A stretch of DNA of 56,890 bases from Oceanitalea stevensii (GCF_014837105.1 NZ_JACSPO010000008.1:35293-92182); one strand, 5' to 3'. Shown: positions 1 to 8,533, numbered from the stretch's first letter. Numbers and translations: made by a program. The notes: a model not told the origin generated them from the letters alone.

Positions 1-31
1 GCGCTGAGTTGTTCCAGGAACAACTCAGCGC
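1..31 (-). terminator. palindromic terminator after the phosphosugar mutase operon
   Basis: A 15-bp perfect inverted repeat (GCGCTGAGTTGTTCC and its complement) around a single central base. It lies just downstream of the mutase stop on the minus strand and may continue beyond the window edge. No U-tract follows. The same arm sequence recurs at 55017-55128. Confidence 0.7.
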
Positions 32-98
32 TCGGCGAGGGGGAAGGGGAAGGGGGGAGCTGTGCGGCGCGCGCTGGGACGTGCGTCCCGGACGTGGG

Positions 99-1796
99 CT
101 ACAGGCCGATGAGGGCGCCGAGCTGGGCCTTCATCTGCTCGAGGCGCTCGGCGGCGGCGCGGCGGGCGGCGGGCAGGCGGTCCTGCTCGCTCACCGGCTC
201 CACGGCCTCGAGGTAGCACTTGAGCTTCGGCTCGGTGCCGCTGGGCCGGATGATCGCCCGGTCGCCCCGGGCGGTGAGGTAGACCAGCCCGTCGGTCGGG
301 GGCAGCCCGTCCTCGCCGACGGAGAGGTCGACGGTCCGCACGACCGGCGAGCCGGCGAGGGACTCCGGGCCGCTCTCGCGCAGCCGCTTCATGGCCGGCG
401 GGATGACCGAGACGTCCTCGACGCGCAGGGTGAGCGGCGCCGTCGCGTGCAGCCCGTGCTGGAGGGCCAGCTCGTCGAGCACGTCGAGGAGCGTGCTGCC
501 CCGGTCGACGAGCTGGGAGGCGAGCAGCGCCACCCGCACGGCCGCACTGATGCCGTCCTTGTCGCGCACGGCCTGCGGGTCCACGCAGTAGCCCAGCGCC
601 TCCTCGTAACCGAAGACGAGCCCCGGCACGCGGCTGATCCACTTGAAGCCGGTGAGCGTCGTGCGGTGCTCCAGGCCGTGGGAGGAGGCGATGCGCGCGA
701 GCAGCCGCGAGGACACGATGGAGCTGGCGAGCACCCCGTGCCCGGACACCGCCGCGCTGATCGCGGCCTGCTTGCCCAGGAGCGCACCGACCTCGTCGCC
801 GGTGAGCTGGCGCCAGCCCTCGACCGTGCCGGTGTCCGGCACGGCCACCGAGCAGCGGTCGGCGTCGGGGTCGTTGGCGATGACGACGTCGGCCTCGACC
901 TGCTGCGCGAGGCGGAAGGCGAGGTCGAGGGCGCCGGGCTCCTCGGGGTTGGGGAAGACCACCGTGGGGAACTCGGGGTCCGGCTCGGCCTGCTCGGCGA
1001 CGACGTGGACGTCGGTGAACCCGGCGGCAGCGAGGGCGGCGACGGCCACCTCGGCCCCGACGCCGTGCATCGGGGTGTAGACGATCCGCAGGCTGCGGGC
1101 GTAGCCGTGGGGGACGAGCGAGGCGACCCGGGCGACGTACTCCTCGGTGATCGAGGGGTCGAGCACCTGCCAGCCGTCGGCGGGCCGCGGGACGTCCTCG
1201 AGGGGCCCCACGGCGGCGATGCGCGCGGCGATCTCGGCGTCGGCCGGCGAGACGAGCTGGGCGCCCTGCCCCGAGTCGGTGACGACCCGCCCGCCGAGGT
1301 AGACCTTGTAGCCGTTGTCCTCCTTGGGGTTGTGGGAGGCGGTCACCATGATCCCGGCGTCGGCGTCCAGGGCCCGCACGGCGTAGGCGAGCACGGGGGT
1401 GGGGCCGACGGTCGGCATGAGCATCGCCTCCCCGCCGGCTCCGGTGACGACGGCGGCCGCGTCCTCGGCGAAGCGCGCCGAGCCGTGCCGGGCGTCGTAG
1501 CCGATGACGACGCGGGGCGCGGCGCCCCCGAGCTGCTCGTTCAGCCACGCGGCGAGTCCCGCCGTCGTGCGGATGACGACGGCGCGGTTCATCCGGTTGG
1601 GACCCCCGCCGATCGCTCCGCGCAGCCCGGCGGTGCCGAAGGCGAGGGGGCCCGAGAACCGGTCCTCCAGCTCAGCACGCGCCTCGGGGGCCTCCGGGCC
1701 GCCGGTCGTGGCACGCTCGAGGAGCACCCCCAGCTCGTTGGCGGTCTGCGGGTCGGGGTCCTCGGCGATCCAGCTCCGGACGACGTCGACATCCAT
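99..1796 (-). CDS. pmmB: phospho-sugar mutase (phosphoglucomutase/phosphomannomutase family, PmmB-like)
   Basis: A 565-residue cytosolic alpha-D-phosphohexomutase that moves a phosphate between C1 and C6 (or C1 and C5 of pentoses). The sequence shows the N-terminal GTAGLRG motif (about residue 54), the phosphoserine loop TASHNP with catalytic Ser154, the metal-binding DPDADR loop near residue 310, and the phosphate-binding RPSGTEPK motif near the C terminus. The length is normal for the PGM2/PmmB subfamily. It starts 15 bp after the purine nucleoside phosphorylase stop and is probably co-transcribed with it. Together they suggest nucleoside salvage, with ribose-1-phosphate converted to ribose-5-phosphate. 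The same pair (deoD-pmmB) occurs in Mycobacterium tuberculosis. Substrate preference cannot be read from sequence; phosphopentomutase activity is a reasonable alternative. Confidence 0.9.
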   Translation of the reverse strand: MDVDVVRSWIAEDPDPQTANELGVLLERATTGGPEAPEARAELEDRFSGPLAFGTAGLRGAIGGGPNRMNRAVVIRTTAGLAAWLNEQLGGAAPRVVIGYDARHGSARFAEDAAAVVTGAGGEAMLMPTVGPTPVLAYAVRALDADAGIMVTASHNPKEDNGYKVYLGGRVVTDSGQGAQLVSPADAEIAARIAAVGPLEDVPRPADGWQVLDPSITEEYVARVASLVPHGYARSLRIVYTPMHGVGAEVAVAALAAAGFTDVHVVAEQAEPDPEFPTVVFPNPEEPGALDLAFRLAQQVEADVVIANDPDADRCSVAVPDTGTVEGWRQLTGDEVGALLGKQAAISAAVSGHGVLASSIVSSRLLARIASSHGLEHRTTLTGFKWISRVPGLVFGYEEALGYCVDPQAVRDKDGISAAVRVALLASQLVDRGSTLLDVLDELALQHGLHATAPLTLRVEDVSVIPPAMKRLRESGPESLAGSPVVRTVDLSVGEDGLPPTDGLVYLTARGDRAIIRPSGTEPKLKCYLEAVEPVSEQDRLPAARRAAAERLEQMKAQLGALIGL

Positions 1797-1811
1797 GAAT
1801 GGGTTCCTCTC

Positions 1812-2645
1812 TCAGATACGACGGACGATGTCTGCCAGCAGCCGGGAGATCCGCGGGCCGGCAGCGCGGCCGGCCTCGATGACCTCCTCGTGCGAGAGCG
1901 GCTGGGCACTGATGCCCGCCGCCTGGTTCGTCACGAGCGACAGGCCCAGGATCTCCAGGCCCACGTGCCGCGCGGCGATGGCTTCCAGCGTCGTCGACAT
2001 CCCCACGAGCGTGCCGCCGAGGAGCGCGACCATGCGCACCTCCGCGGGCGTCTCGTAGTGGGGGCCGGGGAGCTGGACGTAGACGCCCTCGGTGAGGGTG
2101 GGGTCGACCTCCCGCGCGATGTCGCGCAGCCGCGGGGAGTACAGGTCGGTGAGGTCGACGAAGGTCGCGCCCTCAAGGGGCGAGGCGGCCGTGAGGTTGA
2201 TGTGGTCGGAGATGAGCACCGGTGTGCCGGGCGCCACCGCCGGGTCCAGGCCCCCGCAGCCGTTGGTGAGGACGAGGCGCTGCACACCGGCCGCGGCGGC
2301 GGTCCGCACGCCGTGCGCGACCGCCCGCACGTCGCGCGACTCGTAGTAGTGCGTGCGCGAGCCGAGCACGAGCGCGTGGCGCGCCTCGCCGTCGGCGTCG
2401 ATGCGGATCGAGCGGATGGTGGCGCCGTGGCCGGCGACGACGGGGGCGCGGAAGCCCGGCACCTCCTCGGCGGGCACCTCGGCGACGGTCTCGCCCAGGA
2501 GCTCGGCCGCCCCTCCCCAGCCCGAGCCGAGGACGAGGGCGACGTCGTGACGCGCCACCCCGGTGAGCGCGGCGAGGCGGTCGGCCGCCTCACGGGCCAG
2601 GGCGAAGGGCGCGTCGTGGTCCGGTGTGCCGGTGGGGGTGACCAT
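1812..2645 (-). CDS. punA: purine-nucleoside phosphorylase
   Basis: A 277-residue trimeric-type purine nucleoside phosphorylase, which cleaves (deoxy)inosine or guanosine with phosphate to give base plus (deoxy)ribose-1-phosphate. Motifs seen include the early LGSGWGG phosphate-binding loop, the RTHYYE segment, the TNGCGGL motif, the GPHYETPAEVR motif and the C-terminal VTNQAAG motif, all typical of the family. The ATG at 2645 follows a TAACGT hexamer by exactly six bases, so the transcript is probably leaderless. It is first gene of a two-gene operon with the phosphosugar mutase and is divergent from the lpdA-like gene across 66 bp. Called deoD or punA in other actinobacteria. Confidence 0.93.
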   Translation of the reverse strand: MVTPTGTPDHDAPFALAREAADRLAALTGVARHDVALVLGSGWGGAAELLGETVAEVPAEEVPGFRAPVVAGHGATIRSIRIDADGEARHALVLGSRTHYYESRDVRAVAHGVRTAAAAGVQRLVLTNGCGGLDPAVAPGTPVLISDHINLTAASPLEGATFVDLTDLYSPRLRDIAREVDPTLTEGVYVQLPGPHYETPAEVRMVALLGGTLVGMSTTLEAIAARHVGLEILGLSLVTNQAAGISAQPLSHEEVIEAGRAAGPRISRLLADIVRRI

Positions 2646-2651
2646 GCCCCG

Positions 2652-2657
2652 ACGTTA
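2652..2657 (-). promoter_or_regulatory. -10 element of purine nucleoside phosphorylase (leaderless)
   Basis: TAACGT on the minus strand, six bases before the ATG, placing the transcription start at or next to the start codon. Confidence 0.6.
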
Positions 2658-2699
2658 CCGTCCGGGGTGCTCGGCGGGCATGCTGCGGGACAAAGGCGG

Positions 2700-2705
2700 C
2701 ACAAT
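2700..2705 (+). promoter_or_regulatory. -10 element of the lpdA-like gene (leaderless)
   Basis: CACAAT lies six bases before the GTG at 2712. It is a weaker match than others in the window but has the same spacing; it supports the GTG start. Confidence 0.45.
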
Positions 2706-2711
2706 GCCTGC

Positions 2712-4217
2712 GTGAGCACATCGACCGACGAGCACCGGCCCGCCGCGGACCGCCCCGCCCCGACCGCCCCCACCGAGGGACGCCGTACCCAGGACGCGGC
2801 CGGCAGCTCGCCGGTCCGCGCGGGCAGCCGCGTCGTCATCATCGGCGGCGGGCCCGGCGGCTACGAGGCGGCGCTCGTCGCCGCGCAGCTCGGCGCGCGG
2901 GTGACGCTCGTCGAGCGGCAGGGCACCGGCGGGGCCGCCGTCCTCACCGACGTCGTCCCCTCCAAGACCCTCATCGCCACCGCCGAGTGGATGACGACGA
3001 CGGAGGCCGCCGCCGAGCTCGGCATCCGCGGCGGGGGTGGCACGTCCGTCGACATGGCCGCCGTCAACCGGCGTGTCCTCGCGCTCGCCGAGCGCCAGTC
3101 CCAGGACATCCGCGCCCGCCTCGAGCGGGAGGGCATCCGGGTCATCGACGGCACCGGCCGGCTGGCCGGCCACCTCGGCAGCACCGGCACCCGGCCCGTC
3201 CACGTGACGACCGCCGACGGCGAGGAGATCGAGCTCGTCGCCGAGATCGTCCTCGTCGCCACGGGCGCCACCCCCCGCGTCCTGCCGGACGCGCAGCCGG
3301 ACGGCGAGCGCATCCTCACCTGGGCGCAGATGTACAACCTCACCGAGCTGCCCGAGCACCTCGTCGTCGTCGGCTCCGGCGTCACCGGCGCCGAGTTCGC
3401 CGGCGCCTACAACGGCCTCGGCGTGCCCGTCACCCTCGTCTCCAGCCGCGACCGGGTGCTGCCCGGGGAGGACGAGGACGCCGCCGAGCTCATCGAGAAC
3501 GTCTTCCGCAGCCGCGGCATGACCGTCCTGTCCCGCTCCCGCGCCGCCGCCGTCCGCCGCGTCGGGGACGGCGTCGAGGTCGAGCTCACCGACGGCCGCG
3601 TCGTCACCGCCTCCCACTGCCTCGTCGCCGTCGGCGGCGTGCCGAGCACCGCGGGCCTGGGCCTGGAGGAGGCCGGTGTCGTGCTCCGCGACAGCGGGCA
3701 CATCCAGGTCGACCGCGTCTCCCGCACGACGGGGGTGCGCGTCTACGCCGCCGGCGACTGCACCGGCGTGCTGCCCCTCGCCTCCGTGGCGGCGATGCAG
3801 GGCCGCATCGCCATGTGGCACGCGCTGGGTGACGCCGTCTCCCCGCTCGACGTCGACGCCGTCACCGCCAACATCTTCACCGCCCCCGAGATCGCGACCA
3901 TCGGCGTCGGTGAGCGGGAGGTGCACGACGGCGAGGTCGACGCCGTCATCACCCAGCTGCCGCTCGCCCGCAACCCGCGGGCGAAGATGCTCGGCATCCG
4001 CGAGGGCTTCGTCAAGGTCATGGCCGACCGGCACTCCGGGGCGGTGCTCGGCGCGGTCGTCGTCGCGCCGCGCGCCAGCGAGCTCATCTTCCCGCTCGCC
4101 GTCGCCGTCACGCAGCGGATCACGGTGGACCAGCTCGCCAACGTCTACACGATCTACCCCTCGCTCAGCGGGTCGATCGCGGAGGCCGCCCGCACGCTCC
4201 ACCAGACGGGGGAGTGA
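2712..4217 (+). CDS. lpdA: NAD(P)H-quinone dehydrogenase, LpdA-like flavoprotein
   Basis: A 501-residue flavoprotein of the pyridine nucleotide-disulfide oxidoreductase fold. Seen: FAD-binding GGGPGGYEAA near residue 47, a second dinucleotide motif GSGVTGAEFAG, the YAAGDCTG motif and a C-terminal dimerisation domain. The redox-active CxxxxC of lipoamide dehydrogenase is absent: the equivalent stretch reads GGAAVLTDVVPSK. The catalytic His of the HxHPT motif is also replaced (IYPSLSG). It therefore cannot use lipoamide. This pattern and its proximity to pnp/pmm match M. tuberculosis LpdA (Rv3303c), an NAD(P)H quinone reductase. The open frame runs far upstream, but the GTG at 2712 is chosen because a -10-like hexamer precedes it by six bases and homology begins soon after. 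A low-complexity N-terminal extension of about 40 residues precedes the fold. Confidence 0.85.
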   Translation: MSTSTDEHRPAADRPAPTAPTEGRRTQDAAGSSPVRAGSRVVIIGGGPGGYEAALVAAQLGARVTLVERQGTGGAAVLTDVVPSKTLIATAEWMTTTEAAAELGIRGGGGTSVDMAAVNRRVLALAERQSQDIRARLEREGIRVIDGTGRLAGHLGSTGTRPVHVTTADGEEIELVAEIVLVATGATPRVLPDAQPDGERILTWAQMYNLTELPEHLVVVGSGVTGAEFAGAYNGLGVPVTLVSSRDRVLPGEDEDAAELIENVFRSRGMTVLSRSRAAAVRRVGDGVEVELTDGRVVTASHCLVAVGGVPSTAGLGLEEAGVVLRDSGHIQVDRVSRTTGVRVYAAGDCTGVLPLASVAAMQGRIAMWHALGDAVSPLDVDAVTANIFTAPEIATIGVGEREVHDGEVDAVITQLPLARNPRAKMLGIREGFVKVMADRHSGAVLGAVVVAPRASELIFPLAVAVTQRITVDQLANVYTIYPSLSGSIAEAARTLHQTGE

Positions 4218-4221
4218 GCGC

Positions 4222-5328
4222 ATGACCGCCCCCGCGCTCCCGGACCTGCGCACGGCCGACGTCGTCGACCTCACCCGCGCCCTGTGCGACATCCCCTCCG
4301 TCTCGGGCGAGGAGGGGCCGCTCGCCGACGCGATCGAGGCCGCTCTCGCCGGCCTGCCGCACCTGGAGGTGCTGCGCGACGGTGACGCCGTCATGGCGCG
4401 CACCCGGCTCGGCCGCGAGCGTCGGGCGGTCGTCGCCGGCCACATCGACACCGTGCCGGTCGCCGGCAACCTGCCGAGCGAGCTGCGCACCGTCGACGGC
4501 GAGGAGGTGCTGTGGGGCCGCGGGAGCGTCGACATGCTCGGCGGCGTCGCCGTCGCCCTCCACCTCGCGGCGCGGCTCACCGCACCCGCGTGGGACGTCA
4601 CGTGGGTGTTCTACGACAACGAGGAGGTCGAGGCCGAGCGCAACGGGCTCGGCCGCCTCGCCCGCCACCACCCGCAGTGGCTGGCCGCCGACTTCGCCGT
4701 CCTCGGGGAGCCGAGCAACGGCGGCATCGAGGGTGGCTGCAACGGCACGCTGCGCGTGTCCGTCACGACGGCGGGACGCGCCGCCCACTCCGCCCGCGCC
4801 TGGCGCGGGGTCAACGCCATCCACCTCGCCGCGCCCATCCTCACGCGCCTGGCCGAGTACGAGCCGCGCTCCGTCGAGGTCGACGGCCTCGTCTACCGCG
4901 AGGGCCTGTCCGCGGTCGGCATCAGCGGCGGCATCGCCGGCAACGTCGTGCCCGACTCCTGCGAGGTGCTCGTCAACTACCGCTTCGCGCCGTCGTCCTC
5001 GCTCGCCGAGGCCGAGGCGCACGTGCGCGAGGTGCTCGCCGGCTACGACGTCACCGTCGTCGACGGTGCCTCCGGGGCCCGCCCCGGCCTCGACGCCCCC
5101 GGCGTGGGCGACTTCCTCGCCGCCGTCGGGCGCGTGACGGGCGGCGGCCCCGCCCCCAAGTACGGGTGGACCGACGTCGCCCGCTTCGCCGAGCTCGGGG
5201 TGCCGGCCGTGAACTTCGGGCCCGGTGACCCGTCCCTGGCCCACGCCGACGACGAGCACTGCCCCACCGCCCAGATCCGTGACTGTGCCACCGCCCTGGA
5301 GGCGTGGCTGACCGAAGGAGCACGATGA
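4222..5328 (+). CDS. dapE: succinyl-diaminopimelate desuccinylase
   Basis: A 368-residue M20-family zinc amidohydrolase. It removes succinate from N-succinyl-LL-2,6-diaminopimelate in the lysine/meso-DAP pathway and so feeds peptidoglycan synthesis. Metal and catalytic motifs seen: GHIDTVPV (about residue 73), GRGSVDMLGG, the YDNEEVEAE segment with the catalytic Glu pair, LGEPSNGGIEGGCNG, and the C-terminal HADDEHC His ligand. The length is typical of actinobacterial DapE (the Rv1202 type). The ATG at 4222 has GGGGGAG overlapping the preceding lpdA-like stop as ribosome-binding site. The stop overlaps the next start (ATGA), indicating translational coupling with the LOG-family gene, an arrangement conserved in mycobacteria. 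Confidence 0.94.
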   Translation: MTAPALPDLRTADVVDLTRALCDIPSVSGEEGPLADAIEAALAGLPHLEVLRDGDAVMARTRLGRERRAVVAGHIDTVPVAGNLPSELRTVDGEEVLWGRGSVDMLGGVAVALHLAARLTAPAWDVTWVFYDNEEVEAERNGLGRLARHHPQWLAADFAVLGEPSNGGIEGGCNGTLRVSVTTAGRAAHSARAWRGVNAIHLAAPILTRLAEYEPRSVEVDGLVYREGLSAVGISGGIAGNVVPDSCEVLVNYRFAPSSSLAEAEAHVREVLAGYDVTVVDGASGARPGLDAPGVGDFLAAVGRVTGGGPAPKYGWTDVARFAELGVPAVNFGPGDPSLAHADDEHCPTAQIRDCATALEAWLTEGAR

Positions 5329-6182
5329 GCCGGTCCTACAACCGCAACGGTTCCGCAGGCGCGAGCCGCGAACCCGAGCGCCCTTCCGTCCGCGACAGCC
5401 GTGACGCCGACGTCTACCGCAAGGGGCCCGTGACGCTGCGCGGCGCGCAGATCCCCGCCGAGACCTCCGACGAGCGCCTGCTCGCCAAGGACGGCGACGC
5501 CGACTGGGTCCACTCCGACCCGTGGCGCGTCATGCGGATCCAGAGCGAGTTCGTCGAGGGCTTCGGCGCGCTCGCCGAGCTCGGCCCCGCCATCAGCGTC
5601 TTCGGCTCGGCGCGGACCGGTCGCGACTCCGCGGAGTACCGGATGGGCGAGGAGGTCGGGCGCCTGCTCGTCGAGGCCGGCTACGCCGTCATCACCGGAG
5701 GTGGCCCCGGCGTCATGGAGGCCGCGAACAAGGGTGCCTGCGAGGCCGGCGGGGTGTCGGTGGGCCTGGGCATCGAGCTGCCCTTCGAGCAGGGCATGAA
5801 CGAGTGGGTCGACCTCGGGGTCAACTTCCGCTACTTCTTCGCCCGCAAGACGATGTTCGTCAAGTACGCCCTCGGCTTCATCGTCCTGCCCGGCGGCTTC
5901 GGCACCATGGACGAGCTGTGGGAGGCCCTCACCCTCGTCCAGACCGGCAAGGTGAACTCCTTCCCGATCGTGCTCGTCGGCTCTGAGTACTGGGGCGGGC
6001 TGCTGGCCTGGGCACGCGACACCATGGTGCGGGCGGGCACGATCGCCGAGGCGGACCTCGACCTCATCCAGGTCGTCGACACCGCCGAGGAGGCCGTGGA
6101 CCGCGTCCGTGACCGGCTCGCGCTCATGCGGGACGAGGCGGAGTCGCAGGCCCGCACCGCGGAGGAGGCCTCGACCTCCTGA
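5325..6182 (+). CDS. LOG-family (TIGR00730) Rossmann-fold protein
   Basis: A 285-residue protein of the LOG (Lonely Guy) family. Members are nucleotide 5'-monophosphate phosphoribohydrolases, able to release cytokinin bases or hydrolyse nucleotides, and are often mislabelled lysine decarboxylases. The signature PGGFGTMDELWE and the GGGPGVMEAANKGA phosphate-binding motif are both present. The region before residue 60 is extended compared with small LOG proteins, as in the Rv1205-type actinobacterial subgroup. The ATG overlaps the dapE stop by four bases, so the pair is translationally coupled. The real substrate in this organism is unknown. Confidence 0.9.
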   Translation: MSRSYNRNGSAGASREPERPSVRDSRDADVYRKGPVTLRGAQIPAETSDERLLAKDGDADWVHSDPWRVMRIQSEFVEGFGALAELGPAISVFGSARTGRDSAEYRMGEEVGRLLVEAGYAVITGGGPGVMEAANKGACEAGGVSVGLGIELPFEQGMNEWVDLGVNFRYFFARKTMFVKYALGFIVLPGGFGTMDELWEALTLVQTGKVNSFPIVLVGSEYWGGLLAWARDTMVRAGTIAEADLDLIQVVDTAEEAVDRVRDRLALMRDEAESQARTAEEASTS

Positions 6183-6259
6183 GCGTCCCGGGCGCCCGTC
6201 GCAGCGCCCCGACCTGCACCGTTGCCCCGAGCGCACACCGCCGCGGGGGAGGGGTGGAC

Positions 6260-6265
6260 TAGACT
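6260..6265 (+). promoter_or_regulatory. -10 element upstream of the DUF3117 gene
   Basis: TAGACT lies 57 bases before the DUF3117 ATG. The predicted leader of about 50 nt contains a hairpin at 6277-6293 (GCCGCAG, three-base loop, complement). No convincing -35 is visible. Confidence 0.45.
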
Positions 6266-6322
6266 GGTCCCGGTGCGCCGCAGACCCTGCGGCACGACAC
6301 GTCGATCGAATAGGGGTGCCAG

Positions 6323-6493
6323 ATGGCCGCGATGAAGCCGAGGACCGGGGACGGGCCGATGGAGGTCACGAAGGAGGGACGCGGCATCGTCATGCGCGTT
6401 CCCCTCGAGGGTGGCGGTCGCCTCGTCGTCGAGCTCACGCCCGCGGAGGCAGGCGAGCTCAGCGAGGCCCTCAGCGCCGTCGCCCCCGCCTGA
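6323..6493 (+). CDS. DUF3117 small protein
   Basis: A 56-residue protein, too short for most automated ORF lists. It begins MAAMKPRTGDGPMEVTKEG, matching the strongly conserved actinobacterial DUF3117 family, and is followed by a short beta-rich stretch and a helical C terminus. The function is unknown; it has no membrane segment or Cys. An AGGGGTG ribosome-binding site precedes the ATG. The aminopeptidase gene starts three bases after its stop, so the two are probably co-translated. In mycobacteria a DUF3117 gene also lies near dapE and the LOG gene. Confidence 0.88.
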   Translation: MAAMKPRTGDGPMEVTKEGRGIVMRVPLEGGGRLVVELTPAEAGELSEALSAVAPA

Positions 6494-6496
6494 CCG

Positions 6497-8053
6497 TTGA
6501 CCTCCCTGAGCGAGCTCGGCCTCGCCGAGCTTCCCGAGGTCGTCGGTGAGGCCGGTTCGCTCGACGGCGCCGACCTCACCCAGGCCGGCGCCGTCGTCGT
6601 CGCCGTCGCGCCCGCCGGCGCCGGCGAGGAGGGCGTCGAGCCCCGCCCCGGCACGGCGGACGCCGCCGCGCGCTACGGCATCGACCTCGTCGACCTCGCC
6701 GCGCGCCACGGCCTGACCGGACGGGCGGGGGAGTCGGCGGTCCTCGACCTGCCGCGTGCCCTGCCCGGCCGCGACTTCGGCTGGAACGAGCTGCCGGCCC
6801 GCCTGGTGCTCCTCGGCGTCGGCGACGCCGGCCCGGACGCCATGCGCAAGGTCGGCTCGGCCCTGTGCCGCACGACCACCGGGCTGGGCACGGTCGTCAC
6901 GCCCATCGGCGCGCTCGCCGGCACCACCGGCCTGGCCGCCCTGCTCGAGGGCTTCTGGCTCACCGCCTACCGCGGCCCGCGCATGGCGCAGTCCCCGCGA
7001 CCGGGCAAGCCTGCCGCCTCCCGGCTGGTCCTCCTCGGCAACGACGCGGACACCGCCGTCATCGCGGCGGCGCGCACGGCGGCCACCGCCACGGTGCGGG
7101 CCCGCTTCCTCGCCGCGACGCCGTCCAACGTCAAGAACCCGCAGTGGCTGGCCGAGCAGGCCCAGGCGCTCGCCGCGGGTGTCCCCGGCGTGAGCGTCGA
7201 GGTCCACGACGAGGCCTGGATCCGGGCGCAGGGGATGGGCGCGCTGCTCGCCGTCGGCTCCGGCTCCGCGACCCCGCCGCGGCTCGTCACGGTCACCTAC
7301 AGCCCGCGCCGGCGCGGCGGGCGGACCGTCGCGCTCGTGGGCAAGGGCATCACCTTCGACACCGGCGGCATCTCGATCAAGCCCCGCGAGTCGATGGTCG
7401 GCATGAAGACCGACATGGCCGGCGCCGCCGCGGTGCTCGCGACCGTCCTCGCCGCCGCCGAGCTGCAGGTGCCCCACCGGGTGGTGGGCGTGCTGGCCCT
7501 GGCGGAGAACGCCTTCGGCGCCTCCTCCTACCGGCCCGGCGACGTCGTGCGCGCCTACGACGGCACGTCGATCGAGGTCTCCAACACCGACGCCGAGGGC
7601 CGCATGGTCCTGGCCGACGCGATCGCCTGGGTGCGTGACACCGCACGGCCCGACGTCCTCGTCGACGTCGCCACGCTCACCGGCGCGGTGACGCTGGGCC
7701 TGGGACGGACCCACGCCGGCCTCTACGCGACCGACGAGTCCCTGGCCGCCGCCCTCCAGGCGGCGGGCGAGGTGAGCGGCGAGCGGACGTGGCGCCTGCC
7801 CCTGGAGGACTCCTACCGGCACGCCCTGGACTCCGCCGTCGCCGACATCTCCCACCAGGCGCGCGACCCGCACGTCTCGGGAGGCTCGATCACCGCGGCC
7901 CTGTTCCTCCAGCACTTCGCGGGGGACACCCCGTGGGCGCACCTGGACATCGCCGGCGCCGGTCGCGCGACCAAGGCCCGCGACGAGATCCCCGAGGGCC
8001 CCACGGGCTACGGCGCCCGCCTCCTGCTCCGCTGGCTGCAGGACCTCGCCTAA
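6497..8053 (+). CDS. pepA: leucyl aminopeptidase (M17 family)
   Basis: A 518-residue cytosolic M17 leucine aminopeptidase that removes N-terminal residues from peptides in a two-metal hexamer. The N-terminal macro-like domain covers about residues 1-170. The catalytic domain carries GKGITFDTGG with metal-ligand Lys283 and Asp288, the KTDMAGAAAV helix and the family signature NTDAEGR at residues 363-369. The length is normal. The start is TTG at 6497, three bases after the DUF3117 stop, so initiation probably depends on termination of the upstream frame. No ATG occurs near the domain start. A strong palindrome ends the unit. Confidence 0.92.
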   Translation: MTSLSELGLAELPEVVGEAGSLDGADLTQAGAVVVAVAPAGAGEEGVEPRPGTADAAARYGIDLVDLAARHGLTGRAGESAVLDLPRALPGRDFGWNELPARLVLLGVGDAGPDAMRKVGSALCRTTTGLGTVVTPIGALAGTTGLAALLEGFWLTAYRGPRMAQSPRPGKPAASRLVLLGNDADTAVIAAARTAATATVRARFLAATPSNVKNPQWLAEQAQALAAGVPGVSVEVHDEAWIRAQGMGALLAVGSGSATPPRLVTVTYSPRRRGGRTVALVGKGITFDTGGISIKPRESMVGMKTDMAGAAAVLATVLAAAELQVPHRVVGVLALAENAFGASSYRPGDVVRAYDGTSIEVSNTDAEGRMVLADAIAWVRDTARPDVLVDVATLTGAVTLGLGRTHAGLYATDESLAAALQAAGEVSGERTWRLPLEDSYRHALDSAVADISHQARDPHVSGGSITAALFLQHFAGDTPWAHLDIAGAGRATKARDEIPEGPTGYGARLLLRWLQDLA

Positions 8054-8067
8054 CCCCCAACCCAGCG

Positions 8068-8124
8068 CATATGCGCGAAATCCGCGGCTCCGGAGACTCC
8101 GGAGCCGCGGATTTTCCGCATATG
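8068..8124. terminator. bidirectional palindromic terminator between pepA and ectC
   Basis: An 18-bp perfect inverted repeat (AAATCCGCGGCTCCGGAG and its complement) around one central base. It is extended by a further eight-base outer arm (CATATGCG). It sits between converging genes and has no long U-tract. Confidence 0.8.
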
Positions 8125-8141
8125 AGGTGGAGAGGGGGGCG

Positions 8142-8531
8142 TCAGTTTTCCGTGATCAAGGGGTAGACGCCGTTCTCGTCGTGGACCTCGCGGCCGGTGA
8201 CGGGCGGGTTGAAGACGCAGATCGTGCGGATCTCGGTACGCGGCCGGACGACGTGCTTGTCGTGCTCGTTGAGGAGGTACATCGAGCCCGGACGCAGCTC
8301 GTGCGTCTCGCCGGTGCCGAGGTCGGTGATCGTGCCCTCGCCCTCGACGATCATCACGGCCTCGATGTGGTTGGCGTACCAGAACTCGTTCTCGGTGCCC
8401 GCGTACAGCGTGGTCTCGTGCACCGAGAAGCCCACCTTGTCCCGGGCGAGGATGATGCGCTTCGAGCGCCAGTTGGGGGTCTGGATGTCGAACTCGGTGT
8501 CGTCGAGGTCGTGGAAGCTACGAACGATCAT
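8142..8531 (-). CDS. ectC: L-ectoine synthase
   Basis: A 129-residue cupin enzyme that cyclises N-gamma-acetyl-L-2,4-diaminobutyrate to the compatible solute ectoine. The N terminus [13 protein letters not shown] and the cupin core are typical. The residues matching the catalytic iron ligands of characterised EctC are present (Glu57, Tyr85, His93). It is the last gene of ectABC, two bases after ectB. No ectoine hydroxylase (ectD) or specialised aspartokinase follows; a terminator comes next, so hydroxyectoine is not made from this locus. Confidence 0.97.
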   Translation of the reverse strand: MIVRSFHDLDDTEFDIQTPNWRSKRIILARDKVGFSVHETTLYAGTENEFWYANHIEAVMIVEGEGTITDLGTGETHELRPGSMYLLNEHDKHVVRPRTEIRTICVFNPPVTGREVHDENGVYPLITEN

Positions 8532-8533
8532 GG

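Noticed and set aside
9..4217. A 1402-codon open frame on the plus strand running through the mutase/phosphorylase region into lpdA
   Set aside because: Only the part from 2712 matches a protein family; the rest is antisense to two well-conserved minus-strand genes and is a product of high GC.
6266..6322. Possible riboswitch before DUF3117
   Set aside because: Only one short hairpin is visible in about 50 nt; no known aptamer features and no metabolic gene link.
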